A DNA stretch of 64,000 bases, from contig CAINCU010000031.1 in assembly GCA_903847155.1 (NCBI GenBank), forward strand, positions 52,509-116,508, in the 5' to 3' direction. Made by a program: the position numbers and the translations under genes. Origin of the DNA: an uncultured Gallionellaceae bacterium (GTDB lineage: Bacteria; Pseudomonadota; Gammaproteobacteria; Burkholderiales; Gallionellaceae). Positions within the stretch are counted from its first letter, which is position 1. Each line of letters opens with the position of its first letter. The notes below the pieces were generated by a model. The model worked only from the letters and a program-made list of their open reading frames with translations, did not search any database and was not told where the DNA came from. Shown in pieces: positions 7,461 through 16,236 of the stretch.

Positions 7461-9245
7461 TTACCTCTGATCTCCGTTGGGAAGTTTGTCTTGGCACACG
7501 GAGAAGATGCGCGCCGTGCAGTTGCGGCATATCTCTGGATCAAGCGTGGCATAGAGCGGTACGATCCAGTTCGACATCGCCGGGAAAAAACCGCCCGCCC
7601 CGATATCGTCGAGCTTATCGGACTTGCGCAGGAACTTGTATATATCCTCCTTGCAACGGTATAAATACAGTCCGCCTCCCATCTTGCGGCGCCGCCGCGC
7701 TTCCTGCGCCAACATCTCTGCTCCTGCCACATCCACGAAATTGATACCGCTGGCCACGATCAACACTGACTTTTGCAAGGGATTGATTTCGTCGATTCTC
7801 TGCAAGCTGTTTTGCACATGATCCACGGCGCCGAAAAAGATTGGGCCGTTGATACGCACCATGCTTAGTTGCGGGCATTCTTCATGATCTCCGGCACCCA
7901 CGAAGTGGTATGCACCCTCCTCTTTCGCCGGAACCACCGGAAGTATGCTCGGACGCGAGACTCGATACAAATACAAGGCCAGCGAGAGCAGGATGCCGAA
8001 GAATATACCTTTCTCCAGATCGATTAGTGTACCGATCAGCGTGACAAACAATATAACCGTTTCTGCCAGATTGGTACGAACGATGGCGAAGATATGGTGA
8101 AAATCGATCAACCCCCATGCCACGAGGAACAATATCCCGGCCATTGCCGCCGTCGGCAAATAGGAAGCCAGCGGTGCGACCAACATCAGGATGAGCATCA
8201 GGAAGATGGAGGCATAGACCGTAGCCAAGGGTGTGCGTGCGCCAGCGGCATAGTTCACGCCGCTGCGGTTGAACGAGCCGCAGGAGGCATAGCTGGAAAA
8301 GAAGCTTCCGACCACATTCGAAATGCCTTGTCCGATGAATTCCTGGTTGCCGTCAATGCGCTGCTCGGATTTCACCGCGATGGCGCGCGAAATGGAAACC
8401 GCCTCGGTCAAGGCTAACATGGTCACCACCAATGCCGGGAATATCACCTTGTTGATTGTGCCAATGGAGAAATCGGGAAACACGAAAGGCGGCAGATGCG
8501 ATGGCAAGGCGCCCACGGTTTTGATGTGCGTGATATCTACGCCAAATTCCTGATTAACCAGAAATGCAACCACGCTGCCCACTATCATGGCAACGATCAT
8601 GTACGGCAGTTTCGGGAGCATGCGCTTGGATATGATGCCCGTGGCAAGCGTGACCGCGCCGACAAACAATACGTAAAAGTTAATGCTGCCAATTTGCGCG
8701 ATGGTCTGCTCGATCACCACATGGAAGGGTGCGCCGCGCACGATGTTGATCCCAAGAAAATTTTTGATCTGACTGGCCGCAATCAGCATGGCCGCACCGG
8801 CGGTGAAACCGATGACCACGGTGTGCGAGATGAAATTGACCAGCACGCCCATGCGCGCCAACCCCAGAGCCAACTGAAACACGCCTGTCAAAAAAGTGAG
8901 CGTGAGTACCATGCTGATGAAGTGCGGAGAACTCGGTTCGGCAAAAGGACTAATAGCCGCGAACACCGCAATGGAGATGGCGGTCGTCGGTCCGGAAACC
9001 AGATGCCAGCTCGACCCGAACAGTGCGGCGATAATCGCCGGTATCATTGCGGCATACAAACCATATTCTGGCGGCATGCCGGCGATGGTGGCGAATGCCA
9101 CACCCTGCGGCAACACGATCAACGCACCAGTGATCCCGGCGATCAGATCGGCGCGTGTAGATGTGCGATCCACCATATGCCGCCAGAGCATGAATGGTAA
9201 TAAACGGTGCATCCAGGAATTGCGTGTGTGTTGGAGTGTGGACAT
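7461..9245 (-). CDS. SulP family anion transporter with STAS domain
   Basis: A second SulP transporter of 594 residues and ordinary architecture. It has about twelve hydrophobic helices, the signatures TRADLIAGITGALIVLPQGV and QEFIGQGISNVVGSFF, and a C-terminal STAS domain at about residues 450-550. The last 30 residues contain three cysteines in CRNCTARIFSVCQ, unusual for the family and possibly metal- or redox-active. It follows soeC by 7 bases and precedes the larger SulP gene by 2, so all five genes read as one transcription unit. The likely role is export of the sulfate made from sulfite, or uptake of sulfite or sulfate. The specificity is inferred only from position. Confidence 0.88.
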   Translation of the reverse strand: MSTLQHTRNSWMHRLLPFMLWRHMVDRTSTRADLIAGITGALIVLPQGVAFATIAGMPPEYGLYAAMIPAIIAALFGSSWHLVSGPTTAISIAVFAAISPFAEPSSPHFISMVLTLTFLTGVFQLALGLARMGVLVNFISHTVVIGFTAGAAMLIAASQIKNFLGINIVRGAPFHVVIEQTIAQIGSINFYVLFVGAVTLATGIISKRMLPKLPYMIVAMIVGSVVAFLVNQEFGVDITHIKTVGALPSHLPPFVFPDFSIGTINKVIFPALVVTMLALTEAVSISRAIAVKSEQRIDGNQEFIGQGISNVVGSFFSSYASCGSFNRSGVNYAAGARTPLATVYASIFLMLILMLVAPLASYLPTAAMAGILFLVAWGLIDFHHIFAIVRTNLAETVILFVTLIGTLIDLEKGIFFGILLSLALYLYRVSRPSILPVVPAKEEGAYHFVGAGDHEECPQLSMVRINGPIFFGAVDHVQNSLQRIDEINPLQKSVLIVASGINFVDVAGAEMLAQEARRRRKMGGGLYLYRCKEDIYKFLRKSDKLDDIGAGGFFPAMSNWIVPLYATLDPEICRNCTARIFSVCQDKLPNGDQR

Positions 9246-9252
9246 GTTGAGA

Positions 9253-10224
9253 TTAGCCTATGGTCTGGTAATAAAGGTTCTGCGGGTGATTGGCTTGTGC
9301 GAAGAAGAACCAGCGCTCCGCCATAAGACCGAAATATTGAATTATAAACGCAACACCGAGCAGCGCGGGAGTGAACATGCCCAGTGCCAGTAACATTAGC
9401 GGCAGCACGAAAGCCAGTAGCAAAAAGGCCGGTTTGATTGCGCGCAGGAACGCCGGACTCTTGCCGTGAAAAAATTCGCGGGTATTGAACGAACCACCCA
9501 TGGAACCCATCGAGCGCTGCACGATGTAAGGATGCTTGATGCCGATGGCGGTCTGCATGGTCGATTTCGGTTTAAGGCGGGCGTTACGCACCAATGATGC
9601 GCCACGTCCGGCGAATGCCAGCAAAGTGATGATGATCGCCCAGTTGCCAAAGAAATCAGCCTGATCCGGCGCCACCACAGCGGAATAAAACGCTGCCAAA
9701 ATGAAACCCGAAGAGCCGCCAAGTAGAATGTAGTTGATGACAGTCAGTGGTGAATTCCATTCACGCAAAAAACGCAGGCAGGCATAGATCATGCCGGTGC
9801 AGACGAACAACGTAAAAGCTAGTAATGTGCCAACGACACCCAACACAAAGGACAGGTTAATGAGCAAGCCGCTATGCAATGTCACTACTTCATGCCGGTC
9901 TCCGACCAGATGCGCCACACCATAGAAGAATACCACGCCCATGAATGCTGGCAGCGCAATGACTTCACGCGACAACCAGGAAGTACGCCATTTCGTTGCT
10001 GAACGCCACGCACGCTCAGGGCGTCCAAGATGGAAGAATGAAGCAATCAATCCGCCACCCAAAAACAGCAAAACCAGAACGCTGCCATTACCGTAAAAAG
10101 CGTCGGTCTGCATCGGCAATAAACCGAACGCGGCATAGGATTGATGCGTGAATAGCGCGAGGAACAGACCTTGCCCTGCGCCAAGCAGGGTAGTCAAAAA
10201 GATCACAGAGAATGCAGGTTTCAT
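9253..10224 (-). CDS. soeC: SoeC, membrane anchor of sulfite dehydrogenase (DmsC-like)
   Basis: The 323-residue protein has about eight transmembrane helices and matches the DmsC/NrfD-type anchor family. These subunits hold a molybdopterin-FeS dehydrogenase on the membrane and pass electrons to or from quinone. The segment GGGLIASFFHLGRPERAWRS near residue 55 is typical of the family. It follows soeB by 8 bases. In SoeABC of purple and other sulfur oxidisers the complex faces the cytoplasm and sends electrons from sulfite to the quinone pool. DMSO or polysulfide reductase anchors look alike; the assignment rests on the set of three genes and the sulfur-oxidation context. Confidence 0.85.
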   Translation of the reverse strand: MKPAFSVIFLTTLLGAGQGLFLALFTHQSYAAFGLLPMQTDAFYGNGSVLVLLFLGGGLIASFFHLGRPERAWRSATKWRTSWLSREVIALPAFMGVVFFYGVAHLVGDRHEVVTLHSGLLINLSFVLGVVGTLLAFTLFVCTGMIYACLRFLREWNSPLTVINYILLGGSSGFILAAFYSAVVAPDQADFFGNWAIIITLLAFAGRGASLVRNARLKPKSTMQTAIGIKHPYIVQRSMGSMGGSFNTREFFHGKSPAFLRAIKPAFLLLAFVLPLMLLALGMFTPALLGVAFIIQYFGLMAERWFFFAQANHPQNLYYQTIG

Positions 10225-10232
10225 TTTCGTTG

Positions 10233-10964
10233 TTACCAGGCAGAAACATCTTCCATCGACGACTCTCCTTTGCCCGGCTTTGGCAACTGGCCATCGACTT
10301 TGAGCGGATTATCCGCGCGTTCCAACTCATCCTTGTGTATCTTGAGTTTGATTTTGCGGCGCGGCAAATAATGGTTGGCCGGATGCGTACCCCATTCCGG
10401 CATCAGCGCATAGCCGCCGTCCTCGCGTATCGCCAGCGACACCGCCGATTCGGGATCGTGGATGTCGCCAAACAGACGCGCGCTGGTCGGACAAGCTTTC
10501 ACGCAGGAGGGCTTGCGGTCATTTTCCGGTAACGACATGTCGTAGATGCGATCCACGCACAAGGTGCATTTTTTCATCACCTTGGCCTTCTCGTCGAATT
10601 CGCGCGCGCCATATGGGCACGCCCAGGTGCAATACTTGCAACCGATGCACTTGTCGTAATCCACCAGCACAATGCCATCTTCCTTGCGCTTGTATGAAGC
10701 GCCAGTCGGGCATACCGGCACGCAAGGCGGGTCTTCGCAATGCAAGCAGGATTTGGGGAAATGTAGTGTTTCGCTGTGCGGATATTTGCCGATCTCAAAG
10801 GTTTGCACGCGGTTGAAAAATGTGCCGGTCGGGTTGGCATCGTAAGGCCGTTCGTCGCACAATGGCCCGGCAGAACCGGATGTATTCCATTCCTTGCAAC
10901 TGGTTACGCAGGCGTGACAACCAACGCAGACATTGAGATCAATAACCAAGGCGAGTTGTGTCAT
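10233..10964 (-). CDS. soeB: SoeB, iron-sulfur subunit of sulfite dehydrogenase
   Basis: A ferredoxin-type electron-transfer subunit of 243 residues. Its cysteine groups fit four [4Fe-4S] clusters: CVGCHACVTSC at 13-23, CLHCEDPPCVPVC at 73-85, CIGCKYCTWAC at 106-116, and CTLC at 133-136 with CVKAC at 154-158. The start at 10964 overlaps the soeA stop as ATGA, which implies translational coupling; an upstream in-frame start would add 15 unconserved residues. It carries electrons from SoeA to the membrane anchor SoeC. No Tat signal is present, consistent with a cytoplasmic complex. Confidence 0.9.
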   Translation of the reverse strand: MTQLALVIDLNVCVGCHACVTSCKEWNTSGSAGPLCDERPYDANPTGTFFNRVQTFEIGKYPHSETLHFPKSCLHCEDPPCVPVCPTGASYKRKEDGIVLVDYDKCIGCKYCTWACPYGAREFDEKAKVMKKCTLCVDRIYDMSLPENDRKPSCVKACPTSARLFGDIHDPESAVSLAIREDGGYALMPEWGTHPANHYLPRRKIKLKIHKDELERADNPLKVDGQLPKPGKGESSMEDVSAW

Positions 10965-13876
10965 TTCGCACCGCCTTTTTTCTTGCCACCCCCGAAATAG
11001 GCCATCCAACTCGGCCGTTCTTTCATACCGGGATAAGGCTTCATCGGAGCGAATTGCGGCGAAGTCTGTTCAGGCTCGCCCGCTTCCGCCTTGTAGATGC
11101 GCACACGCACGTCGTACCAAGCTGCTTGCCCCGTGATTGGGTCTGAATTGGAAAACCTCTTACCATCCGCTTGCGGCGGCAACTCTTCCGAGATGATGTG
11201 ATTGAGCAGAAAACCCTGCTGCGATTCATTCGCTTCGGGAGACAAGTTCCATGCACCTGCCGCTTTGCCAATGGCATTCCATGTCCATACTGTGCCCGGC
11301 TCCACCGATTCACTGTAACGCGCCATGCAGCGCACCTTGCCCCATTGTGACTCAACCCATATCCAGTCGCCATCGTCGATGCCCGCATTCTTTGCGGTCA
11401 CCGAATTGACGTAGAGATAGTTGTGCGCGTGGATCTGGCGCAACCAAGCGTTCTGCGAATCCCACGAGTGGTACATCGCCATCGGGCGCTGGGTCAGCGC
11501 CGATAGTGGGTACTTGGTCTTGTCGCAGGTCTGTGTTTCCAGTGGCTCGTAATAGAACGGCAGCGGATCGAAATAAGTCTCAACACGTTTAGCCAGATGT
11601 GCGGGCGGTTGGCGCGTGATGCTCTTGCCCTGTGCAGCAAGACGGAACTTCTGCAGCACTTCGGAATAAAGATGGATCAGGATTGGTTCGGCATAGCGTG
11701 TGATACCGCTACGCTGCGACCATTCAAGGTAACCCTTGTTCCAGTTGCGCATGTATTGGTACGAGCGTGGCAGCTTGTGGTGATACACGCAATTATTCTT
11801 GGCATACATTTCCCATTGATTCGGATTCGGTTCGCCGCGAATGGATTTTTCGCCGCCCTTGCCGCGCCAGCCGGACAGAAAGCCGATGCCGGAACCCGGC
11901 GCGGTCTCCCAGTTGACGATGAAGTCGGGATAGTCACGGAACTTTCGCTCGCCTTCTTTGTTGACGAATGCTGGCAGCTTCAAACGCGTACCGAGTTCGA
12001 TCAGCACTTCCTGAAACGGCTTGCATTCGCCAGTTGGCGGCACTACCGGGATGCGCACAGAATCGACTGGGCCGTCGAACTCCGAAATCGGTCGGTCAAG
12101 CATGGACATCACGTCATGCCGTTCGAGGTAAGTCGTGTCCGGCAGAATCAAATCGGCAAACGCTGTAGTTTCAGAATGGAACGCATCGCACACCACGATG
12201 AACGGGATCTTGTATTCGCCGTCCTCTTCCTTGTCGCATAGCATCTTGCGCACTTCGCTGGTGTTCATGCTGGAGTTCCATGCCATATTGGCCATGAATA
12301 ACAATAGCGTGTCGATCTTGTACGGATCGCCGCGCCAAGCATTGGTGATGGCATTGTGCATCAAACCATGTACCGATAGCGGATATTCCCACGAAAAGGC
12401 TTTATCGATACGCACCGGACTGCCGTCTTCGTTGACGAACAAATCGTCCGGATCGGACGGCCAACCCAGCGCCATGCCGTCCAGCGGCGAATTCGGCTGC
12501 ACTGCATTAGGATGGTTCGGCGTACGCGCACAAGGCGGGATGGGACGTGGGAACGGCGGTTTGTGGCGGAAGCCGCCGGGTCGGTCAATCGTGCCCAGCA
12601 ATGTCATCAGGATGGAAAGTGCTCGTATCGTCTGGAAGCCGTTAGAGTGCGCTGCCAAGCCGCGCATGGCATGGAACGAAACAGGGTTACCAGTGACAGT
12701 GTCGTGCTCTTTGCCCCATGAATCAGTCCAGGCAATCGGTAGTTCGATCTTCTGGTCGCGCGCGGTAATGCCCATCTCGTGCGCTAGGCGACGGATGGTC
12801 TCGGCGGAAATACCGGTGATCTGCTCTGCCCATTCAGGGGTGTAATCTTGAACTCGCTCTTGTAGCAATTGGAATGATGGTTTGACTTTCGTGCCATCCG
12901 ATAATTTGAATTCTCCCAACAAGTAAGGGTCAGCACCTTCGCAGTGCGTAACCACTGGTTTGTTAGTATTGCGATCCCACCACAGTTTATTCTGTGGGTC
13001 GTAACAACCTTCTTCTTTAGCGACTTCGGTGCGCACGAACATACCGAACTCGTCATGCTTGGCATCTAGATTCACCAATTGCCCTGAGTTGGTGTAACGC
13101 ACCAAAAATTCACGGTCATATAATCCAAGCGCGATGATCTCGTGTATCAGCGCCAGCATCAGCGCACCATCAGTACCGGGACGGATTGGCACCCATTCGT
13201 CGGCTATAGCAGAATAGCCAGTGCGCACCGGATTGATGGAAATGAAGCGCCCACCTTCGCGCTTGAATTTCGCTAGGGCGATCTTCATAGGATTGGAGTG
13301 GTGGTCTTCCGCCGTACCGATCATGATGAACAGTTTGGAACGCTCCAGATCGGGACCTCCAAATTCCCAGAACGAGCCGCCTATGGTGTAGATCATGCCC
13401 GCAGCAAGATTCACTGAACAGAAGCCGCCGTGTGCCGCGTAGTTTGGAGTGCCGAACTGGCGAGCGAACAAACCAGTCAATGCCTGCATCTGGTCGCGTC
13501 CGGTGAACAGCGCGAATTTTTTCGGATCAGTAGCGCGTATCTTGCCCAAGCGCTCACCCAGAATGGAGAAAGTCTCATCCCAACTGATTTCCTCAAACTC
13601 TCCTGCCCCACGTTCAGACCCTTGTTTACGGCGAAGTGGCTTGGTCAGACGAGCAGGCGAATACTGCTTCATAATGCCGGATGACCCTTTGGCACAAATC
13701 ACGCCGTTGTTCAGCGGATGGTCTGGATTACCGTCAATGTAGCGCACTTCGCCGTTTCGCAGATGCACGCGAATGCCGCAACGGCAGGCGCACATATAAC
13801 AAGTGGTGTTTTTAACTTCGGTCGTGGCACCAGTTACAGGCGGTGCAAGAGGATCATGCAATGGAGTTGATGACAT
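10961..13876 (-). CDS. soeA: SoeA, molybdopterin catalytic subunit of cytoplasmic sulfite dehydrogenase
   Basis: A 971-residue molybdopterin-guanine-dinucleotide oxidoreductase of the DMSO-reductase family. The N-terminal [4Fe-4S] motif has cysteines at 26, 29, 33 and 61. The protein begins MSSTPLHDPLAPPV with no twin-arginine signal, so it should stay in the cytoplasm. That distinguishes SoeA from related periplasmic polysulfide or thiosulfate reductases. Together with soeB and soeC it should oxidise sulfite to sulfate and reduce quinone. It heads a five-gene operon ending in two SulP transporters. A shared sulfur-type promoter motif lies about 70 to 150 bases upstream. The substrate is inferred from gene order, absence of a Tat signal and the nearby apr/sat genes. 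Confidence 0.87.
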   Translation of the reverse strand: MSSTPLHDPLAPPVTGATTEVKNTTCYMCACRCGIRVHLRNGEVRYIDGNPDHPLNNGVICAKGSSGIMKQYSPARLTKPLRRKQGSERGAGEFEEISWDETFSILGERLGKIRATDPKKFALFTGRDQMQALTGLFARQFGTPNYAAHGGFCSVNLAAGMIYTIGGSFWEFGGPDLERSKLFIMIGTAEDHHSNPMKIALAKFKREGGRFISINPVRTGYSAIADEWVPIRPGTDGALMLALIHEIIALGLYDREFLVRYTNSGQLVNLDAKHDEFGMFVRTEVAKEEGCYDPQNKLWWDRNTNKPVVTHCEGADPYLLGEFKLSDGTKVKPSFQLLQERVQDYTPEWAEQITGISAETIRRLAHEMGITARDQKIELPIAWTDSWGKEHDTVTGNPVSFHAMRGLAAHSNGFQTIRALSILMTLLGTIDRPGGFRHKPPFPRPIPPCARTPNHPNAVQPNSPLDGMALGWPSDPDDLFVNEDGSPVRIDKAFSWEYPLSVHGLMHNAITNAWRGDPYKIDTLLLFMANMAWNSSMNTSEVRKMLCDKEEDGEYKIPFIVVCDAFHSETTAFADLILPDTTYLERHDVMSMLDRPISEFDGPVDSVRIPVVPPTGECKPFQEVLIELGTRLKLPAFVNKEGERKFRDYPDFIVNWETAPGSGIGFLSGWRGKGGEKSIRGEPNPNQWEMYAKNNCVYHHKLPRSYQYMRNWNKGYLEWSQRSGITRYAEPILIHLYSEVLQKFRLAAQGKSITRQPPAHLAKRVETYFDPLPFYYEPLETQTCDKTKYPLSALTQRPMAMYHSWDSQNAWLRQIHAHNYLYVNSVTAKNAGIDDGDWIWVESQWGKVRCMARYSESVEPGTVWTWNAIGKAAGAWNLSPEANESQQGFLLNHIISEELPPQADGKRFSNSDPITGQAAWYDVRVRIYKAEAGEPEQTSPQFAPMKPYPGMKERPSWMAYFGGGKKKGGAK

Positions 13877-13946
13877 AGGCTGGTGTGATTAGGTGGTGAT
13901 TGAGGCGCGGCAGCCCTACATTATTGCTCAAACTCTCAGATTTATA

Positions 13947-14030
13947 AGTATGAATTCCATGCGCCAGCACCACCATAGCCGTGATGAGTGATGAAGACAT
14001 AACCCATAAGGGGGGTATCTTCAACTCAAA
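13947..14030 (-). promoter_or_regulatory. Sulfur-regulon promoter of soeABC-sulP-sulP
   Basis: On the minus strand ATGGGTTAT (13999-14007) is followed after 18 bases by GGCTATGG (13973-13980), then after exactly 20 bases by the -10-like CATACT (13947-13952). Further upstream TGAGTTGAAGAT matches TGGGTTGAACGT at the cytochrome promoter, a possible third operator. The sequence around GACATAACCCATAAG (plus strand) is nearly identical to that at 20.39 kb. Confidence 0.7.
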
Positions 14031-14118
14031 GCAGCTAGTACCGAAAAAATATCCTATCTTGATAAGTGATGAGATTGTTTTATGAAAACCTATTAAAGTG
14101 GTGGATTAATTTTTCACT

Positions 14119-14709
14119 TCAGATTTTTTCGAGAAGTGGCAGCACAAACTCATCAAATTCATCACGGCTCATTAAGCCATGATGGGTATATACCACCCGA
14201 CCTTCACGATCAATCACTACAGTGTAAGGAACAACACCACTACTGTTACCCCAGCGTGTCATCAAACCACTATTTTTTACCGGATCAGCCACTAGCACAG
14301 GATAGTTAATTTCCAGAGTACGCTGAACATTGCGCAGTTTATATTCCTCATCCATGCCTACTCCAATTATTTGCAGTCCCCGAACTTTGTAAAGTTCCTG
14401 AAAGGCAACAAAATCGCGGATCTCATAAATACAGGGCGAACACCAAGTAGCCCAAAAATTGAGCAAAACCACCTTTCCACTCCATTCCGCCAAACTGTGA
14501 TTTACCCCATCCAGCCCGAGCAAAGAGAGGGATTTTATTGCTTTCTCTTTATCCGCTATAACCGGAGATTTCTTTGAGACTGTCACTGGCACAGACTGTT
14601 TAGAGGCAATTGCTGCGGCACTATCACTCTGATCAAAATCATTTGCAGCCATTGCCATAACTGATGCAACGGCCGCAACCACAAATAGTGATTTTTTAAT
14701 AATCTTCAT
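14119..14709 (-). CDS. TlpA-like periplasmic thiol-disulfide oxidoreductase
   Basis: A 196-residue redoxin with an N-terminal signal peptide (MKIIKKSLFVVAAVASVMAM) and a thioredoxin fold. The active site is WATWCSPC near residues 91-98, and the later cis-proline segment is GVVPYTVVID. TlpA and ResA relatives reduce apo-cytochrome cysteines or other periplasmic disulfides. The gene lies 5 bases downstream of a periplasmic peptidyl-prolyl isomerase and beside a cluster of multihaem cytochromes. A role in maturing those cytochromes is plausible but only inferred from position. It has no sign of a lipoprotein box. Confidence 0.85.
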   Translation of the reverse strand: MKIIKKSLFVVAAVASVMAMAANDFDQSDSAAAIASKQSVPVTVSKKSPVIADKEKAIKSLSLLGLDGVNHSLAEWSGKVVLLNFWATWCSPCIYEIRDFVAFQELYKVRGLQIIGVGMDEEYKLRNVQRTLEINYPVLVADPVKNSGLMTRWGNSSGVVPYTVVIDREGRVVYTHHGLMSRDEFDEFVLPLLEKI

Positions 14710-14714
14710 TACGC

Positions 14715-16007
14715 TTATTTTGCCTGCTGTTTTGGAGCATTCTCATCGCGTGTTTTGATTACCCTCCATGTCACATTATAACGTTGCTCCAACTCACCAA
14801 GATACTGAGGAAGATTTTCATTGATGATTAACTGCCTCACGCGATCTCGTACTTCAGCGTATGTTTTCTGCCTCGCTGGTTGATGCTCAAGAATCGTCAA
14901 TAGATGAAATCCCTGCTTGGTTTCGATTACTTCGCTGAGCTTGTCATCTTCCAATTTAGAAAGTGCGTTCTCAATTTCAGGCATGCCTCGGCCTGCGACA
15001 ATCCAGCCCATATCCCCGTTCTGCTTGCGCCCAAACGGATCAATACTGAATTGACCAGCAAGGGTAAACAAGCTTTCGCCTTGAAGTATGCGTGCGCGCA
15101 AAGCATCAGCTTCTTTACGGGTACTCACCACCAATTGACCAATATGGCGACGCGCTGGAATCTGTGCGACCTCGGGATGTTTGTCAAACCAACCGCGCAT
15201 GGTTTTTTCATCCGAAACCCATTTTTTCGTTTGAACTTCCAGCATTACAGCCGGCAAACGTTCGGTTTGGTATTGCTTGAGCTTGCCGGATACATCGACG
15301 CCTTCCTTGTCGGCAGCTTTTGCAACCAATAATAATTCACCGCGCTTGTACAGCTGCTCCTTTACCCATTCTGGATTCGGCAACGTCGGATGTTCTGTGA
15401 TATCGACAATATCGCCGTAATTAATTTTGAAACTATCCCCTTCCATCAGCACCGTATCGGGTTTCACGCCTGCTTTTATACGCTCCTCATGCAATTTGAT
15501 GTTGTCATTTTTCTTCATGTTTTGCAGGGTAGTCAGCTTCAGAACCTTGAATTGTTCTGCAACATATGCCGCCTTGGCAGCTGCTATACCTTCCGTATCG
15601 CCTTTAAACTGCTGCTTCATTGCGGCCAGTATGTCAGCCGGAATTACTATACGACCGCGCAATTTTTCCATATAGAAGCGATAAAGTAGTCCCAAACGGA
15701 AGCTTTCAAGGTCTTGTTGAAATGTCTTGGTTTTATCCAAGCCCAATCTTTGTGCTTCAAGCGCCAATAGCCGCGCAGCCACCAAACGACGCAACATATC
15801 TCCACGCAGGCCGGCCTGATCATCTTCATTCATTGATGCGGTCTGTGTTGTGAATGGTGAACTAGCCATTGCTTCGTTCAGATCATCCGAACTGACCTGC
15901 ATGGAACCTATCGTTGCTAGTATCTGAGGCTCTGCTGCTACCACAAGAGGGGAGGCCAAGAAAAATGAGGCCAGCGCCAGACTCTTCAACATTGTTTCAA
16001 TTTTCAT
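14715..16007 (-). CDS. Periplasmic peptidyl-prolyl cis-trans isomerase (parvulin/SurA-like)
   Basis: A 430-residue SurA/PrsA-type chaperone. A signal peptide (MKIETMLKSLALASFFLASP) ends near VVAAEP. An alpha-helical N-terminal chaperone region with SVxSDDLN-type sequence follows. One parvulin domain lies at about residues 280-380, with ARRHIGQLVVST, FSIDPFGRKQNGDMGW and ETKQGFHLLTILE. The protein should help fold exported proteins. It is immediately upstream of the TlpA-like gene and is separated by a hairpin terminator from the seven-haem cytochrome gene. A dedicated role in folding the large neighbouring cytochrome is possible. SurA itself would normally adjoin lptD and pdxA, which are absent here, so this is probably a specialised paralogue. 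Confidence 0.85.
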   Translation of the reverse strand: MKIETMLKSLALASFFLASPLVVAAEPQILATIGSMQVSSDDLNEAMASSPFTTQTASMNEDDQAGLRGDMLRRLVAARLLALEAQRLGLDKTKTFQQDLESFRLGLLYRFYMEKLRGRIVIPADILAAMKQQFKGDTEGIAAAKAAYVAEQFKVLKLTTLQNMKKNDNIKLHEERIKAGVKPDTVLMEGDSFKINYGDIVDITEHPTLPNPEWVKEQLYKRGELLLVAKAADKEGVDVSGKLKQYQTERLPAVMLEVQTKKWVSDEKTMRGWFDKHPEVAQIPARRHIGQLVVSTRKEADALRARILQGESLFTLAGQFSIDPFGRKQNGDMGWIVAGRGMPEIENALSKLEDDKLSEVIETKQGFHLLTILEHQPARQKTYAEVRDRVRQLIINENLPQYLGELEQRYNVTWRVIKTRDENAPKQQAK

Positions 16008-16161
16008 TGCGTTTTTTTCCTTTCTTTATTAAGGCAAAAGTTGTCCCTTAAGCAAGTATTTAGATAAATGACATCAAATACGCAGAGAGGAATCACAAAG
16101 TGAAAAACATGTTCGATATTGCCATATTAAATACTAAATTTCTAAATTTTTGCGATGCAAA

Positions 16162-16188
16162 CAAATCGGGGGCATTTGCCCCCGATTT
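16162..16188 (-). terminator. Hairpin after the seven-haem cytochrome gene
   Basis: AAATCGGGGGCA pairs with TGCCCCCGATTT around a short loop, a 12-bp stem with five GC pairs in a row. On the minus strand it is followed by GTTTGC, a modest T-tract. It lies 48 bases past the cytochrome stop codon and probably ends that transcript. Confidence 0.7.
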
Positions 16189-16236
16189 GATATTTCATTA
16201 CTAATTAACCAGCCTTAAACTGCATGCGATTTCCAA

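Noticed and set aside
8496..9200. Open frame of 234 codons antisense to the SulP gene.
   Set aside because: Composition is dominated by Arg, His, Asp and Gly, typical of antisense shadows, and it has no plausible ribosome-binding site.
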